A stretch of 60,327 nucleotides of DNA, taken from Pseudomonas lopnurensis. GTDB taxonomy: Bacteria; Pseudomonadota; Gammaproteobacteria; Pseudomonadales; Pseudomonadaceae. Each line of letters begins with the position of its first letter. Position 1 is the first letter of the stretch. The notes beneath the pieces were generated by a model that made no database searches, was not told the DNA's origin, and saw only the letters and a list, made by a program, of their open reading frames with translations. A program made the translations under genes and the position numbers. The stretch spans positions 1 through 60,327 of the forward strand of contig NZ_JADDIX010000070.1 in NCBI RefSeq assembly GCF_015070855.1, written 5' to 3'. Below are positions 44,047 to 52,819 of the stretch, piece after piece.

Positions 44047-45471
44047 TCATTCGCTCACGTCGACGGGGGCCTCCTCTTCGGAATGGCTGGGGTCGCGGCT
44101 GTCCAGCTGCAGGAACAGCGCAGCCGCCAGCATGGCCATGGCGCCAACGCTGAGGAAGGTCAGCTGGAAGGCCCTGAGCACCTCGTCGCCTTGCGCCCCG
44201 CTCACCGTGAACCCACCGAGCAGCGCGCCGGCCGTGGCCACGCCCAGGCTCATCGACAGTTGCACCACCACCGAGAGCAGGCTGTTGCCGCTGCTGGCGT
44301 CGGCATTGCTGAGGCCGATCAGGGTGACGGTGTTCATCGCAGTGAACTGCATCGAGTTGACCATGCCGATCAGGCCCAGGTGCAGCAGCAGGAGCAGCGT
44401 CGGGGTCTGCGCATCGATCGTCGCCAGGCTGGCGATGAGGCTGCCGAGCAGCAGCGTATTGCCGATCAGCAGCCGGCGATAACCGATGCGATCGATGATC
44501 GGCTTGGCCAGCGACTTCACCGCCATGGCCCCCAATGCCAGCGGAATCATGCTCATGCCCGCCTGCGCCGGCGAATACCCCAGCGCCACCTGCAGCAGCA
44601 GCGGCAGCAGGAACGGCAGCGCCCCGCCGCCGAGCCGCGCGAACAGATTGCCGAAGATGCCCACCGCGAAGCTGCGCGTATGGAACAGCGCCGGGCTGAA
44701 CAGCGGTGCGTCGATGCGCCCGGCACGCAGCCAGTAGGCGGCCATGCAGGCCACGCCGCCGAACAGCAGCAGGGTGACCCGCGCATGCGGCATGTGCATC
44801 TCGCCGAGCCCTTCCAGGGCAATGGTGATGAGCACCATCGCCGCGCCGAACAGCAGGAAGCCCAAGGTATCGAAGCGCACCCGCTCGGCGCCTTTCAGGT
44901 CCGGCATGAAACGGAACGCGGCGATGCAGCCGATCACGCCCACCGGCAGGTTGGTCAGGAATATCCAGTGCCAGGAGGCGTATTCCACCAGCCAGCCACC
45001 GAGGGTCGGCCCCAGCAACGGGCCGACCAGCCCGGGCAGCGCGATGAAGGCCATGATCCGTACGAACTCGCTGCGCGGATAGGCACGCAGCACCACCAGC
45101 CGCCCCACCGGCAGCATCAGCGCGCCACCGAGGGCCTGCAGCACCCGCGACGCCACCAGTTGGTTGAAGGTGCCCGACAGCGCGCAGAACAGCGAGCCCA
45201 GGGAGAACAGCACGATGGCGGCGACGAAGATGCGGCGGCTGCCGAAGCGATCGGCGATCCAGCCAGAGGCCGGAATGAGCAGGGCGACGGTGAGCATGTA
45301 GGCGATGACCACACCCTGCATGCGCAGCGGGTCCTCGGCGAGGTCGCGTGCCATCGCCGGCAGTGCGGTGTTGAGAATGGTGCCGTCCAGCGTCTGCATG
45401 AAGAACGCGACGGCCACCAGCCACGGCAGAATGCGGGCGGTGCGGGGGTCAAGCGGAACGGGCGGTTGCAT
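44047..45471 (-). CDS. MFS transporter, DHA2 family (MdtD-like)
   Basis: A 474-aa, 14-helix MFS protein. Motif A-like sequences are SGWIADRFGSRRIF (about 68-81) and VASRVLQALGGALMLPVGRLVVLRAYP (about 104-130). GPLLGPTLGGWLVEYASWHWIFLTNLPVG (about 150-178) is the DHA2 motif C region. The N-terminus WLVAVAFFMQTLDGTILNTALPAMARDL matches the MdtD/YegB group of multidrug transporters. It is divergent from ftrA across 257 bp that includes a Fur box. The substrate is unknown. Confidence 0.87.
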   Translation of the reverse strand: MQPPVPLDPRTARILPWLVAVAFFMQTLDGTILNTALPAMARDLAEDPLRMQGVVIAYMLTVALLIPASGWIADRFGSRRIFVAAIVLFSLGSLFCALSGTFNQLVASRVLQALGGALMLPVGRLVVLRAYPRSEFVRIMAFIALPGLVGPLLGPTLGGWLVEYASWHWIFLTNLPVGVIGCIAAFRFMPDLKGAERVRFDTLGFLLFGAAMVLITIALEGLGEMHMPHARVTLLLFGGVACMAAYWLRAGRIDAPLFSPALFHTRSFAVGIFGNLFARLGGGALPFLLPLLLQVALGYSPAQAGMSMIPLALGAMAVKSLAKPIIDRIGYRRLLIGNTLLLGSLIASLATIDAQTPTLLLLLHLGLIGMVNSMQFTAMNTVTLIGLSNADASSGNSLLSVVVQLSMSLGVATAGALLGGFTVSGAQGDEVLRAFQLTFLSVGAMAMLAAALFLQLDSRDPSHSEEEAPVDVSE

Positions 45472-45658
45472 GGAGTCCCCGGATGCAAAAGATCAATAGC
45501 TTAGAGGAACCGGCGCCACCGAGTTCGCCGAAGCGGCGGCGGCGCGCACCTGCGACAACAGGCCGCGCCCCGCGTGCAGAGCCCACCATAGCGGACGCTG
45601 GCAGCAAACGGAGCATCTCCCGGAGCACGCGTAACAAAATATTTCTTTCAAAATTGAC

Positions 45659-45677
45659 GAGAATCATTATCATTCTG
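45659..45677. promoter_or_regulatory. Fur box upstream of ftrABCD
   Basis: GAGAATCATTATCATTCTG matches the GATAAT-type Fur consensus closely, with the central ATCATTATCATT. A TTGACG lies directly before it (45654-45659), so Fur-Fe would cover the promoter. It is about 52 bp before ftrA and also faces the divergent MFS gene. Confidence 0.8.
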
Positions 45678-45728
45678 CGGCGCAAGTGCGACCCTCGCCC
45701 CGTCATTCCCACTTTTCCGGAGGCTCCA

Positions 45729-46262
45729 ATGCGCATCCCCGCTACCCTGGCCATCACCTCGCTGCTGCTCACCCCGCTCGCCCAGGCGAAGGAATATCCC
45801 ATCGGCGAGCCGCAACAGTGCGGCGGCATGGAGGTCGGCGCAGTGTACCTGCAGCCGGTCGAAATGGACCCACCCGGCATGATGCGCGCCGCGGCGGAAT
45901 CCGACGTGCATCTGGAGGCTGACATCGCCGCGACCGAGGACAATCGCAACGGCTGGCAGGAAGGCAGCTTCGTTCCCTACCTGAGCATCCACTACGCGCT
46001 GCGCAAGAATGGTTCGGACGAAGTGATCGAAGGCGACTTCCACCCGATGGTGGCCAACGACGGACCGCACTACGGCGACAACGTCAAGCTGCTCGGCCCC
46101 GGCAAATACCAGCTGACCTACAAGATCCTGCCGCCGGGCTCGGGTCACACCATGTTCGGCCGCCATACCGACAAGGAAACCGGCGTCGCGCCCTGGTTCG
46201 AAGGCTGCGAACTGAACTACGAGTTCACCTATGCCGGCATCGGCAAGAAGGGTGGCTACTGA
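45729..46262 (+). CDS. ftrA: Periplasmic iron-binding protein, P19/Tp34 type (FtrA)
   Basis: A 177-aa exported protein (signal peptide residues 1-20, cut after LAQA) of the Fe2+-transport P19 family. GGMEVGAVYLQPVEMDP (about 33-50), with its Met and Glu, and HLEADIAA (about 61) carry metal-site residues, and WFEGCELNYEFTYAG lies near the end. It captures periplasmic iron and delivers it to the Ftr1-type permease encoded two genes on. The start at 45729 follows GGAGG. The Fur box upstream predicts induction under iron limitation. Confidence 0.9.
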   Translation: MRIPATLAITSLLLTPLAQAKEYPIGEPQQCGGMEVGAVYLQPVEMDPPGMMRAAAESDVHLEADIAATEDNRNGWQEGSFVPYLSIHYALRKNGSDEVIEGDFHPMVANDGPHYGDNVKLLGPGKYQLTYKILPPGSGHTMFGRHTDKETGVAPWFEGCELNYEFTYAGIGKKGGY

Positions 46263-46600
46263 TGCGCCGCGCCGGGCGCTCGCTGCTCGGCGTCCTGCCG
46301 CTGCTCGCCGGGCTAGCGGGCCCGGCTCAGGCAGCGCTGCCGACGTACGAGCTGACCATCCGTGACGGCCATTTCGAGCCCGCCACCCTCGAGGTTCCGG
46401 CCCGTCAGCGCTTCAAGATCATCGTGCACAACGCCGGCAGCGGGCCGACCGAGTTCGAAAGCACGCCGCTGCGCGTCGAGAAGGTGCTGTCACCGGGCGT
46501 GACCTCCTTCGTCGTGATCCATCCGTTGAAACCGGGGCGCTATCCGTTCTTCGACGAGTTCCACCTGGATCTTCCCGAGGGCGAGATCGTCGCCAAGTAG
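46262..46600 (+). CDS. ftrB: Cupredoxin-domain iron transport protein (FtrB)
   Basis: A 112-aa secreted protein (signal about 1-24) with a single cupredoxin-like fold: YELTIRDGHFEPATLEVPARQRFKIIVHNAG and RYPFFDEFH. Classic type 1 copper ligands are not complete, as in FtrB proteins. It is thought to oxidise Fe2+ or help coupling of the FtrA/FtrC transfer. Its ATG shares one base with the ftrA stop. Confidence 0.85.
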   Translation: MRRAGRSLLGVLPLLAGLAGPAQAALPTYELTIRDGHFEPATLEVPARQRFKIIVHNAGSGPTEFESTPLRVEKVLSPGVTSFVVIHPLKPGRYPFFDEFHLDLPEGEIVAK

Positions 46601-46618
46601 TAAGAGGAGCACATCATC

Positions 46619-47476
46619 GTGGGCCAATCCATGTTCATCGTCTGGCGCGAAAGCGTCGAGGCCCTGTTGGTCATCGGCATCCTGCATGCCTGGCTGCGTC
46701 AGCAACCGGGCGCCGGCAAGGCCCTGCGCATGCTCTGGGCCGGCGTGGCCGCTGGCCTGGGGCTGGCGGTCGCGCTGGGCTGGGGCATCCTGCAGGCCGG
46801 GGACTGGCTCGCCGGCAGCGGCGGCGAGTGGTTCCAGTGCGCCATGCTGCTGGTCGCCAGCCTGCTGATCCTGCAGATGGTCGGCTGGATGCATCAGCAT
46901 GGCCGCACGCTGAAGACCAGCCTGCAGAACAGCGCCGCGGAAAAGCTCGGCCAGGGCAGCGGCTTCGGTCTGCTGTTGCTCGCCATGCTCGCGGTCGGCC
47001 GCGAAGGCAGCGAGACGGTGGTGTTCCTCTACGGCATCGGCAACCAGCAGCAAGGCCAGGACCTCACCCGCTTCGTCATCGGCGGCGTGCTGGGCTTCGT
47101 CCTCGCCCTGCTCAGTTACGCCGCCCTGCAGGCCGGCAGCCGCTACTTCAGCTGGCGACGGTTCTTCCAGGTCAGCGAGGTGATGTTGCTGCTGCTCGGT
47201 GGCGCCCTGCTGATGGCCGCGCTGGACCGTTTCAGCGGCCAGCTGATGGGCATGGACGTGCCGGAAGTGCTCTACAGCGTATTCGGCGACCCGCTCTGGG
47301 ACACGTCGGCCCTGCTGGATGACGGCAGCGCACTGGGCGGCACCCTCGCCGGCCTCACCGGCTATCGCGCCATGCCCTCGCTGGCCGCCGTGGTGATTCT
47401 GGGGTTGTATTGGCTCGCGGCATGGGCCTGGCTCAAACCCCGGGCACAGGTGCAGCTCGCTGCGAGGCCGGCGTGA
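46619..47476 (+). CDS. ftrC: Ftr1-type high-affinity iron permease (FtrC)
   Basis: A 285-aa seven-helix iron permease. Both R-E-x-x-E motifs needed for Fe3+ transport are present, RESVE at residues 10-14 and REGSE at 128-132. The GTG at 46619 is preferred over the ATG at 46631 because AGAGGAG lies at proper distance and the family N-terminus is MGQSMFIVWRESVE. It moves iron across the inner membrane with FtrA/FtrB delivering and FtrD feeding electrons. Confidence 0.92.
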   Translation: MGQSMFIVWRESVEALLVIGILHAWLRQQPGAGKALRMLWAGVAAGLGLAVALGWGILQAGDWLAGSGGEWFQCAMLLVASLLILQMVGWMHQHGRTLKTSLQNSAAEKLGQGSGFGLLLLAMLAVGREGSETVVFLYGIGNQQQGQDLTRFVIGGVLGFVLALLSYAALQAGSRYFSWRRFFQVSEVMLLLLGGALLMAALDRFSGQLMGMDVPEVLYSVFGDPLWDTSALLDDGSALGGTLAGLTGYRAMPSLAAVVILGLYWLAAWAWLKPRAQVQLAARPA

Positions 47477-48849
47477 TCGCCCAGGCGCCGTGGCTGGCGC
47501 GACTCGGCGATCTGCTGCGTCAGCATGCGAAGGCCATTCGCATGCTGCAGTGGCTGGTGGTGGGCTTCTACCTGACGCTGCTGGTGATCCCTGCCTTTCT
47601 CGACCTGCCGCCGGCCCAGGCCGGCATGCTCGACAACCTGACGGTACTGGCGCAGTTCATCTTCTGGGGCCTGTGGTGGCCCTTCGTGCTGCTGTCGATG
47701 ATCTTCTTCGGTCGACTGTGGTGCGGCGTACTCTGCCCCGAAGGCTCGCTCAGCGAGTGGATCAGCTGGCGCGGGCTGAACAGGGGCACGCCCCGCTGGA
47801 TTCGCTGGAGCGGCTGGCCTACCGTGGCGTTCATCCTGACCACCGTCTACGGCCAGTTGATCAGCGTCTACGACTATGCCCAAGCGGCATTGCTGATTCT
47901 CGGCGGCTCCACCGTCGCGGCGATGCTGGTGGGCTTTCTCTATGGCCGCGGCAAGCGCGTCTGGTGCCGGCACCTGTGCCCGGTCAGCGGCGTGTTCGCC
48001 TTGCTCGCCCGGCTGGCGCCGGTGCATTACAAGGTCGACGAGCAGCGCTGGCAGGAGAACCGCGAGCCGCACCTGCCGACGCCCAACTGTGCGCCACTGA
48101 TCGACATCCGCCGCATGCAGGGCAACAGCGACTGCCACGCCTGCGGCCGCTGCAGCGGCCAGCGCGGCGCGGTGCAGTTGAGCCCGCGTTCGCCCAACGC
48201 AGAAATCCTCATCGTCGGCGGTCAACAGCAAAGCGGTCACTGGGACAGCACCCTGCTGCTGTTCGGCATGATCGGCCTGGCCATGGGCGCCTTCCAGTGG
48301 ACCGTCAGCCCCTGGTTCATCGCCCTCAAGCAGACGGCGGCGGAGTGGCTGGTGGAGCGCGACATCTTCTGGCCGCTGGAGGCCAACGCGCCCTGGTGGC
48401 TGCTGACCCACTATCCGCAGGCCAACGACGCCTTCACCTGGCTCGACGGGGCGGTGATCCTCGGCTACATCTTCGGCGCCTCTCTGCTGATCGGCGGCAC
48501 GCTGTGGCTGCTGCTGCGCGGGGCGGTGCGTCTGCTGCGCCGAGGCGACAACGTCTTCCAGCACCTGGCACTGGCATTGACCCCGCTCGGCGGCGCCGGG
48601 CTGTTCCTCGGCCTTTCCGCCACCACGGTGAAATTGCTGCGCTACGAAGGCTTCCTGCTGGCCTGGGCGCAGCCGGCGCGCGCCGCGCTGCTGCTCGGCG
48701 CCATCGCCTGGAGCCTGTATCTGGCCTGGAACGTGATCGGCCGCCACGGCGCCAACGGCCTGCGCCGCCTGCTGGCATTCGCCTGCGTCGGCACCGGCTG
48801 CGCGCTGGTGGGCTACGGCTGGTGGCTGCAGTTCTGGGGCTGGAGCTGA
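47473..48849 (+). CDS. ftrD: Membrane polyferredoxin of the Ftr iron system (FtrD)
   Basis: A 458-aa NapH/RdxA-like membrane ferredoxin with about seven helices. Iron-sulfur cysteine clusters are seen in RLWCGVLCPEGS (about 92-103), RVWCRHLCPVSG (about 165-176) and CHACGRC (about 220-226). It is thought to pass electrons that keep the Ftr cycle running. GTG at 47473 overlaps the ftrC stop codon (GTGA). A REP doublet follows 12 bp after the stop. Confidence 0.85.
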   Translation: MIAQAPWLARLGDLLRQHAKAIRMLQWLVVGFYLTLLVIPAFLDLPPAQAGMLDNLTVLAQFIFWGLWWPFVLLSMIFFGRLWCGVLCPEGSLSEWISWRGLNRGTPRWIRWSGWPTVAFILTTVYGQLISVYDYAQAALLILGGSTVAAMLVGFLYGRGKRVWCRHLCPVSGVFALLARLAPVHYKVDEQRWQENREPHLPTPNCAPLIDIRRMQGNSDCHACGRCSGQRGAVQLSPRSPNAEILIVGGQQQSGHWDSTLLLFGMIGLAMGAFQWTVSPWFIALKQTAAEWLVERDIFWPLEANAPWWLLTHYPQANDAFTWLDGAVILGYIFGASLLIGGTLWLLLRGAVRLLRRGDNVFQHLALALTPLGGAGLFLGLSATTVKLLRYEGFLLAWAQPARAALLLGAIAWSLYLAWNVIGRHGANGLRRLLAFACVGTGCALVGYGWWLQFWGWS

Positions 48850-48861
48850 TTCGTTACGAGT

Positions 48862-48926
48862 GGTGGGCTGAAGCCCACCCTACCTCCCCGCTCCGCAACC
48901 ACCTGTAGGGTGGGCTTCAGCCCACC
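48862..48926. repeat. REP doublet (REPIN-like)
   Basis: GGTGGGCTGAAGCCCACC (48862-48879) and its inverted partner GGTGGGCTTCAGCCCACC (48909-48926), both followed or preceded by the CTAC/GTAG flank, form two palindromes in opposite orientation 25 bp apart. The same 18-base palindrome recurs at 53335-53352. It lies between ftrD and the converging nrdG gene and may form a terminator for both. Confidence 0.85.
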
Positions 48927-48979
48927 GAAAACCGCTACCGGGTCGCACCGACTGCCAGCCATGCGGGTCGGCTCGCGCC

Positions 48980-49675
48980 TCAGCCGCGCAGCACGAACAA
49001 GGGAAACAGTCGCCCCAGTCGGTCCCAGAGCTTCTGCTGGTCGTAAGGCGCGCGGTTTTCGGCCAGGGCGTCGTCGAGCATCTTTGCCGTCCGCACGCAC
49101 TGCACGGCAAAGCGTTCTACGCCCCGCTTGCGCAACCGCTGCGCCATGTCCCAGAGGCGCTCGGTATCCAATAGCTGCCAGTGCACGGTGGTGCGGCATT
49201 CGTGATCCACGCCGCTTTCCAACAAGGCCTCCAGGCTTTTCCAGTTGGCCTCGCCACTGCCCTGCACACCGGTGATCGCCGTGCAGTGCTCAGGCAGTGC
49301 CTTGACGTCGAATCCCACCCAGTCCACCAGCGGCAGAATCTGCCGGAACAGCTTCGGCTTGATCCCGGCGCTGTGCAGGCCGACCTTGAAGCCCAGCGCG
49401 CGCACCTGGGCGATCGCCTCCGGCAAAGCGGTCTGCAGGGTCGGCTCGCCACCACTGAACACCACCGCTTCGAGCAGGCCGACGCGCTGCTCGAGGAAGG
49501 CGAGAATCTCCGCCCAGGGCTTTTCCCCGCTGCCGCAGGCGGGGATCAGTTGCGGGTTGTGACAGTAGCGACAGCGCCAGCCGCAGCCCTGGCAGAACAG
49601 CACGCAGGCCAGATGATCGGGATAGTCCAGGGTGGTCAGGGGGACCAGCCCCCCGACCCGTAGTGCTGCGGTCAC
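48980..49675 (-). CDS. nrdG: Anaerobic ribonucleotide reductase activating enzyme (radical SAM)
   Basis: A 231-aa radical-SAM activase that generates the glycyl radical on NrdD. The CxxxCxxC cluster motif is CGWRCRYCHN (Cys31, 35, 38), and FSGGEPTLQ (about 78-86) binds SAM. The GTG at 49675 is chosen: it overlaps the stop of the upstream 51-aa gene (GTGA), and the family starts near VGGLVPLTTLDYPD. It is the third gene of nrdD - tail - nrdG, under an FNR-type box at 51965. Confidence 0.93.
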   Translation of the reverse strand: MTAALRVGGLVPLTTLDYPDHLACVLFCQGCGWRCRYCHNPQLIPACGSGEKPWAEILAFLEQRVGLLEAVVFSGGEPTLQTALPEAIAQVRALGFKVGLHSAGIKPKLFRQILPLVDWVGFDVKALPEHCTAITGVQGSGEANWKSLEALLESGVDHECRTTVHWQLLDTERLWDMAQRLRKRGVERFAVQCVRTAKMLDDALAENRAPYDQQKLWDRLGRLFPLFVLRG

Positions 49676-49827
49676 CGCGCCGCCGCTTCGGTGAAATGCT
49701 GACGCTCGCGGTGCTCGGACTGCTTGCCCGGATTGAACGCGGCGACCGGGCGGTGATAGCCCATCACGCGGGTCCAGACTTCGCAGCGCTGGCGTTGGCC
49801 TTCGGGCAGTTGGGTCGCTTGGCTCAT
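49672..49827 (-). CDS. Separate glycyl-radical tail of class III ribonucleotide reductase (NrdD C-terminal piece)
   Basis: A 51-aa protein corresponding to the end of usual NrdD chains. Residues 14-45 read RCEVWTRVMGYHRPVAAF and NPGKQSEHRERQ, with the glycyl-radical site expected at Gly23 in RVMGY. Its own start follows GGAGCGACACC, and the stop overlaps the nrdG start. The upstream nrdD chain ends just before this segment, after the zinc-finger cysteines. The two products must work together, or a radical subunit is supplied in trans, as GrcA does for pyruvate formate-lyase. The assignment is by motif; the split is seen directly. Confidence 0.8.
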   Translation of the reverse strand: MSQATQLPEGQRQRCEVWTRVMGYHRPVAAFNPGKQSEHRERQHFTEAAAR

Positions 49828-49869
49828 GGTGTCGCTCCGTTGCTGGGGTGGAAGAACAGTCGTAGGCGA

Positions 49870-51879
49870 TCAGGCGCAGCAGCCCTGTTGTTTTTGCAGC
49901 AGCGCCTCGTCGCATTTCGGGCAGAACTCGTGCTCGCCGGCCAGGTAGCCGTGCACCGGGCAGATCGAGAAGGTCGGCGTCACCGTCAGGTACGGCAGGC
50001 GGAAACGGCCGAGGGCGTTGCGCACCAGCGTCTTGCAGGCCTGCGCCGAGGAAACCCGTTCGGCCATGTACAGGTGCAGCACGGTGCCGCCGGTGTACTT
50101 GCACTGCAGTTCGTCCTGCAGCTGCAGCGCCTCGAAGGGGTCGTCGGTGTAGCCCACCGGCAGTTGCGACGAGTTGGTGTAGTACGGCGCCTCCGGCGTA
50201 CCGGCCTGGAGAATGCCGGGAAAGCGCTTCCTGTCTTCCCTGGCGAAACGGTAGGTGGTGCCCTCGGCCGGCGTCGCCTCGAGGTTGTAGAGATGCCCGG
50301 TGTCTTCCTGGAACTGCACCAGCCGCGCCCGCACATGGTCGAGCAGCTCGATCGCCAGCGCCCGGCCGGCCGCCGTGTGCAGTCCCTCGCTGTCGTCGGT
50401 GAAGTTGCGCACCATCTCGTGCAGGCCGTTCACACCGATGGTGGAGAAGTGGTTGCGCAGGGTGCCGAGGTAGCGCTTGGTATAGGGATAGAGCCCGGCA
50501 TCCATATGCTGCTGGATGACCTTGCGCTTGACTTCCAGGCTCTGCCGGGCCAGCTCCAGCAACGCATCCAGATGCTCCAGCAGCGCGCCCTTATCGTCCT
50601 GATGCAGATAGCCCAGGCGTGCGCAGTTGATGGTCACCACGCCGAGCGAGCCGGTCTGCTCGGCCGAGCCGAACAAGCCGCCGCCACGCTTGAGCAGCTC
50701 GCGCACGTCCAGCTGCAGGCGGCAGCACATCGAGCGCACCTGGTTGGGCTGCATGTCCGAGTTGAGGAAGTTCTGGAAGTACGGCAGGCCGTAGCGCGCG
50801 GTCATCTCGAACAGGCGCTCGGCGTTCTCGCTGTCCCAGGGGAAGTCGTGGGTGATGTTGTAGGTCGGGATCGGGAAGGTGAACACCCGACCGAGGCCGT
50901 CACCGGCCTGCATCACCTCGATGTAGGCACGGTTGATCAACTCCATCTCGGCCTGCAGCTCGCCGTAGGCGAAGGGCATTTCCTCGCCGCCGATATAGGG
51001 GATCTGCTCGCGCAGGTCCTCGGGGCAGACCCAGTCGAAGGTCAGGTTGGTGAACGGCGTCTGCGTGCCCCAGCGCGACGGCACGTTGAGGTTGTAGATG
51101 AACTCCTGGATCGCCTGGCGCACCTCGTCAAAACCGAGGCGGTCCTTGCGCACGAACGGCGCGAGGTAGGTATCGAAGCTGCTGAACGCCTGGGCACCGG
51201 CCCACTCGTTCTGCAGCGTGCCGAGGAAGTTGACCATCTGCCCCAGCGCGCTGGACAGGTGCCTGGGCGGCCCCGCCTCGACCCGTCCGGGAATGCCGTT
51301 GAAACCCTCATTGAGCAGCGTGCGCAGCGACCAGCCCGCGCAATAGCCGGCGAGCATGTCCAGATCGTGGATATGCAGGTCGCCTTCGCGGTGCGCCGCG
51401 CCAATCGCCTGGCTGTAGACCTCGTCCAGCCAGTAGTTGGCGGTGACCTTGCCGGACACGTTGAGGATCAGTCCACCCAGCGAGTAGCCCTGGTTGGCAT
51501 TGGCGCGCACCCGCCAGTCCTCGCGCGACAGGTATTCGTTCATCGAGGCGGCGACGTCCACCAGCGTCTTGCGGTCGCGGCGCAGGCGGCCGTGGCGCTC
51601 GCGGTAGACGATGTAGGCGCGCGCGGTATCGTAGTGGCCGGCCTGCATCAGGACGTGCTCGACCCGGTCCTGCACCTGTTCGACCTCGACCACCCGCTGG
51701 TCGGCCAGTTGCGCCAGCACCGCGTCGGTCAGCCTCCGGGCGGCGGCGGCGCCGAACTCGCCGGTAGCCGCGCCCGCCGCCTCGATCGCGCGGCTGATCT
51801 TGTCCAGCTCGAACGTTACCAGGCGCCCGTCGCGCTTGCGCAGCGAAGCCGGTCGATTCATTTCAGCCTGCCAGGGCAT
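49870..51879 (-). CDS. nrdD: Anaerobic (class III) ribonucleoside-triphosphate reductase large chain
   Basis: A 669-aa O2-sensitive reductase making dNTPs during anaerobic growth. It has an N-terminal ATP-cone (SLRKRDGRLVTFELDKISRAIEAA), the catalytic barrel (FNLDWVCPEDLREQIPYIGGEE-like region) and the zinc finger CPVHGYLAGEHEFCPKC near the C-terminus. The chain stops about 15 residues later, lacking the R-V-x-G-Y glycyl loop, which lies in the next gene. The start at 51879 is chosen because GGAGG stands five bases upstream; 51897 and 51861 are in-frame alternatives. An FNR-type box lies 86 bp upstream. Confidence 0.93.
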   Translation of the reverse strand: MPWQAEMNRPASLRKRDGRLVTFELDKISRAIEAAGAATGEFGAAAARRLTDAVLAQLADQRVVEVEQVQDRVEHVLMQAGHYDTARAYIVYRERHGRLRRDRKTLVDVAASMNEYLSREDWRVRANANQGYSLGGLILNVSGKVTANYWLDEVYSQAIGAAHREGDLHIHDLDMLAGYCAGWSLRTLLNEGFNGIPGRVEAGPPRHLSSALGQMVNFLGTLQNEWAGAQAFSSFDTYLAPFVRKDRLGFDEVRQAIQEFIYNLNVPSRWGTQTPFTNLTFDWVCPEDLREQIPYIGGEEMPFAYGELQAEMELINRAYIEVMQAGDGLGRVFTFPIPTYNITHDFPWDSENAERLFEMTARYGLPYFQNFLNSDMQPNQVRSMCCRLQLDVRELLKRGGGLFGSAEQTGSLGVVTINCARLGYLHQDDKGALLEHLDALLELARQSLEVKRKVIQQHMDAGLYPYTKRYLGTLRNHFSTIGVNGLHEMVRNFTDDSEGLHTAAGRALAIELLDHVRARLVQFQEDTGHLYNLEATPAEGTTYRFAREDRKRFPGILQAGTPEAPYYTNSSQLPVGYTDDPFEALQLQDELQCKYTGGTVLHLYMAERVSSAQACKTLVRNALGRFRLPYLTVTPTFSICPVHGYLAGEHEFCPKCDEALLQKQQGCCA

Positions 51880-51964
51880 CGCAGCCTCCACCACCATATG
51901 TAGTTAAATTAAATATCGATAACACAATATGGTGTGACTTTAGGCGCTGACGACGAATATCGAA

Positions 51965-51978
51965 TTGACCGGAGTCAA
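51965..51978. promoter_or_regulatory. FNR/ANR/DNR box for nrdD
   Basis: TTGAC-CGGA-GTCAA, eight of ten consensus positions of TTGAT-N4-ATCAA with perfect symmetry. It is 86 bp from the nrdD start codon, allowing activation from about -41. Confidence 0.7.
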
Positions 51979-52031
51979 GCTCGCCAAAGCAATCGGCAAT
52001 CGAACGGACGGCAGCCCCAAGATGGCCGGAC

Positions 52032-52045
52032 TTGTCTGTGGTCAA
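52032..52045. promoter_or_regulatory. FNR-like box for the divergent CRP/FNR regulator gene
   Basis: TTGTC-TGTG-GTCAA, a fair FNR-type dyad, 71 bp before the start of the regulator at 52117. It may serve autoregulation or control by ANR. Confidence 0.5.
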
Positions 52046-52116
52046 GGAACCCGTAGGCCCCCGCCTCCTAGGATGCAGCCTCAATAGACCCGGTTGCGCA
52101 CCCCCGGGGAGGAATC

Positions 52117-52794
52117 ATGCTCACCGAAAAATCCCTTGTCGCCGAGCTACGCCGCCACCATCTGTTCAGCCGGCTGCCGGAGGCGGCGTTACAGGAGGTG
52201 TGTGCCTCGGCCAACCTGAAACGCCTGCCAACGGGCGCCTCGCTGTTTCACCAAGGGGACAGGGCCGACCGCTTCTACTTCCTCTTCAGCGGCCAGATCA
52301 AACTGCATCGCGTGGTCTGCGACGGCCAGGAGAAGCTGGTGGAGGTGATGCGCGCCGGCGAGTCGTTCGCCGAAGCCCTGCTGTTCAAGGGCACGCCCTG
52401 CTACCCGGTGAGCGCCACCGCACTCAAGGCCAGCCTGGTGGCGAGCCTGAACGGCCCGCACTATCGGCGCCTGCTCGAACAGCATCCGGACATCTGCCTG
52501 GACATCCTCGCGACCCTGAGCATCCGCCTGCACCAGCGCATGACCGAGATCGACACCCTCACCCTGGCCAATGCCAGCCACCGCGTGGTGCGCTTTCTCG
52601 CCCAGTCGCAGCACGACGACAGCGGGGTGATCATGCTCGACGTGCCCAAGCGGCTGATCGCCTCGAAGCTGGGCATCCAACCGGAAACCTTCTCGCGCAT
52701 CCTGCATCGGCTGATCGATGCCGGGACCATCTCGGTACAGCGACGGCGCATCGAGATTCTCGACAACCGCAAGCTCGCCGCCTATGACGAATGA
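52117..52794 (+). CDS. dnrS: CRP/FNR family regulator, DNR-like (probably DnrS)
   Basis: A 225-aa DNR-type protein: cyclic-nucleotide-like sensor domain (about 15-125, LPTGASLFHQGDRADRFYFLFSGQIKL), a dimer helix, and a winged helix (about 155-220). The recognition helix in SKLGIQPETFSRILHRL is nearly identical to that of DNR (QPETFSRI). No FNR-type N-terminal cysteine cluster is present, so it is not an O2-sensing FNR; DNR proteins use haem to sense NO. GGAGG precedes the start. It lies divergent from nrdD, which is how I recall dnrS of P. stutzeri being placed; the symbol is inferred from that. Confidence 0.82.
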   Translation: MLTEKSLVAELRRHHLFSRLPEAALQEVCASANLKRLPTGASLFHQGDRADRFYFLFSGQIKLHRVVCDGQEKLVEVMRAGESFAEALLFKGTPCYPVSATALKASLVASLNGPHYRRLLEQHPDICLDILATLSIRLHQRMTEIDTLTLANASHRVVRFLAQSQHDDSGVIMLDVPKRLIASKLGIQPETFSRILHRLIDAGTISVQRRRIEILDNRKLAAYDE

Positions 52795-52819
52795 TCTACG
52801 GCGAAACGCCCCAGCGTTC

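Noticed and set aside
43558-45504. 648-codon open frame opposite the DHA2 transporter
   Set aside because: Gln/His/Arg-rich antisense shadow of the 14-helix transporter, which has clear family motifs in the other strand.
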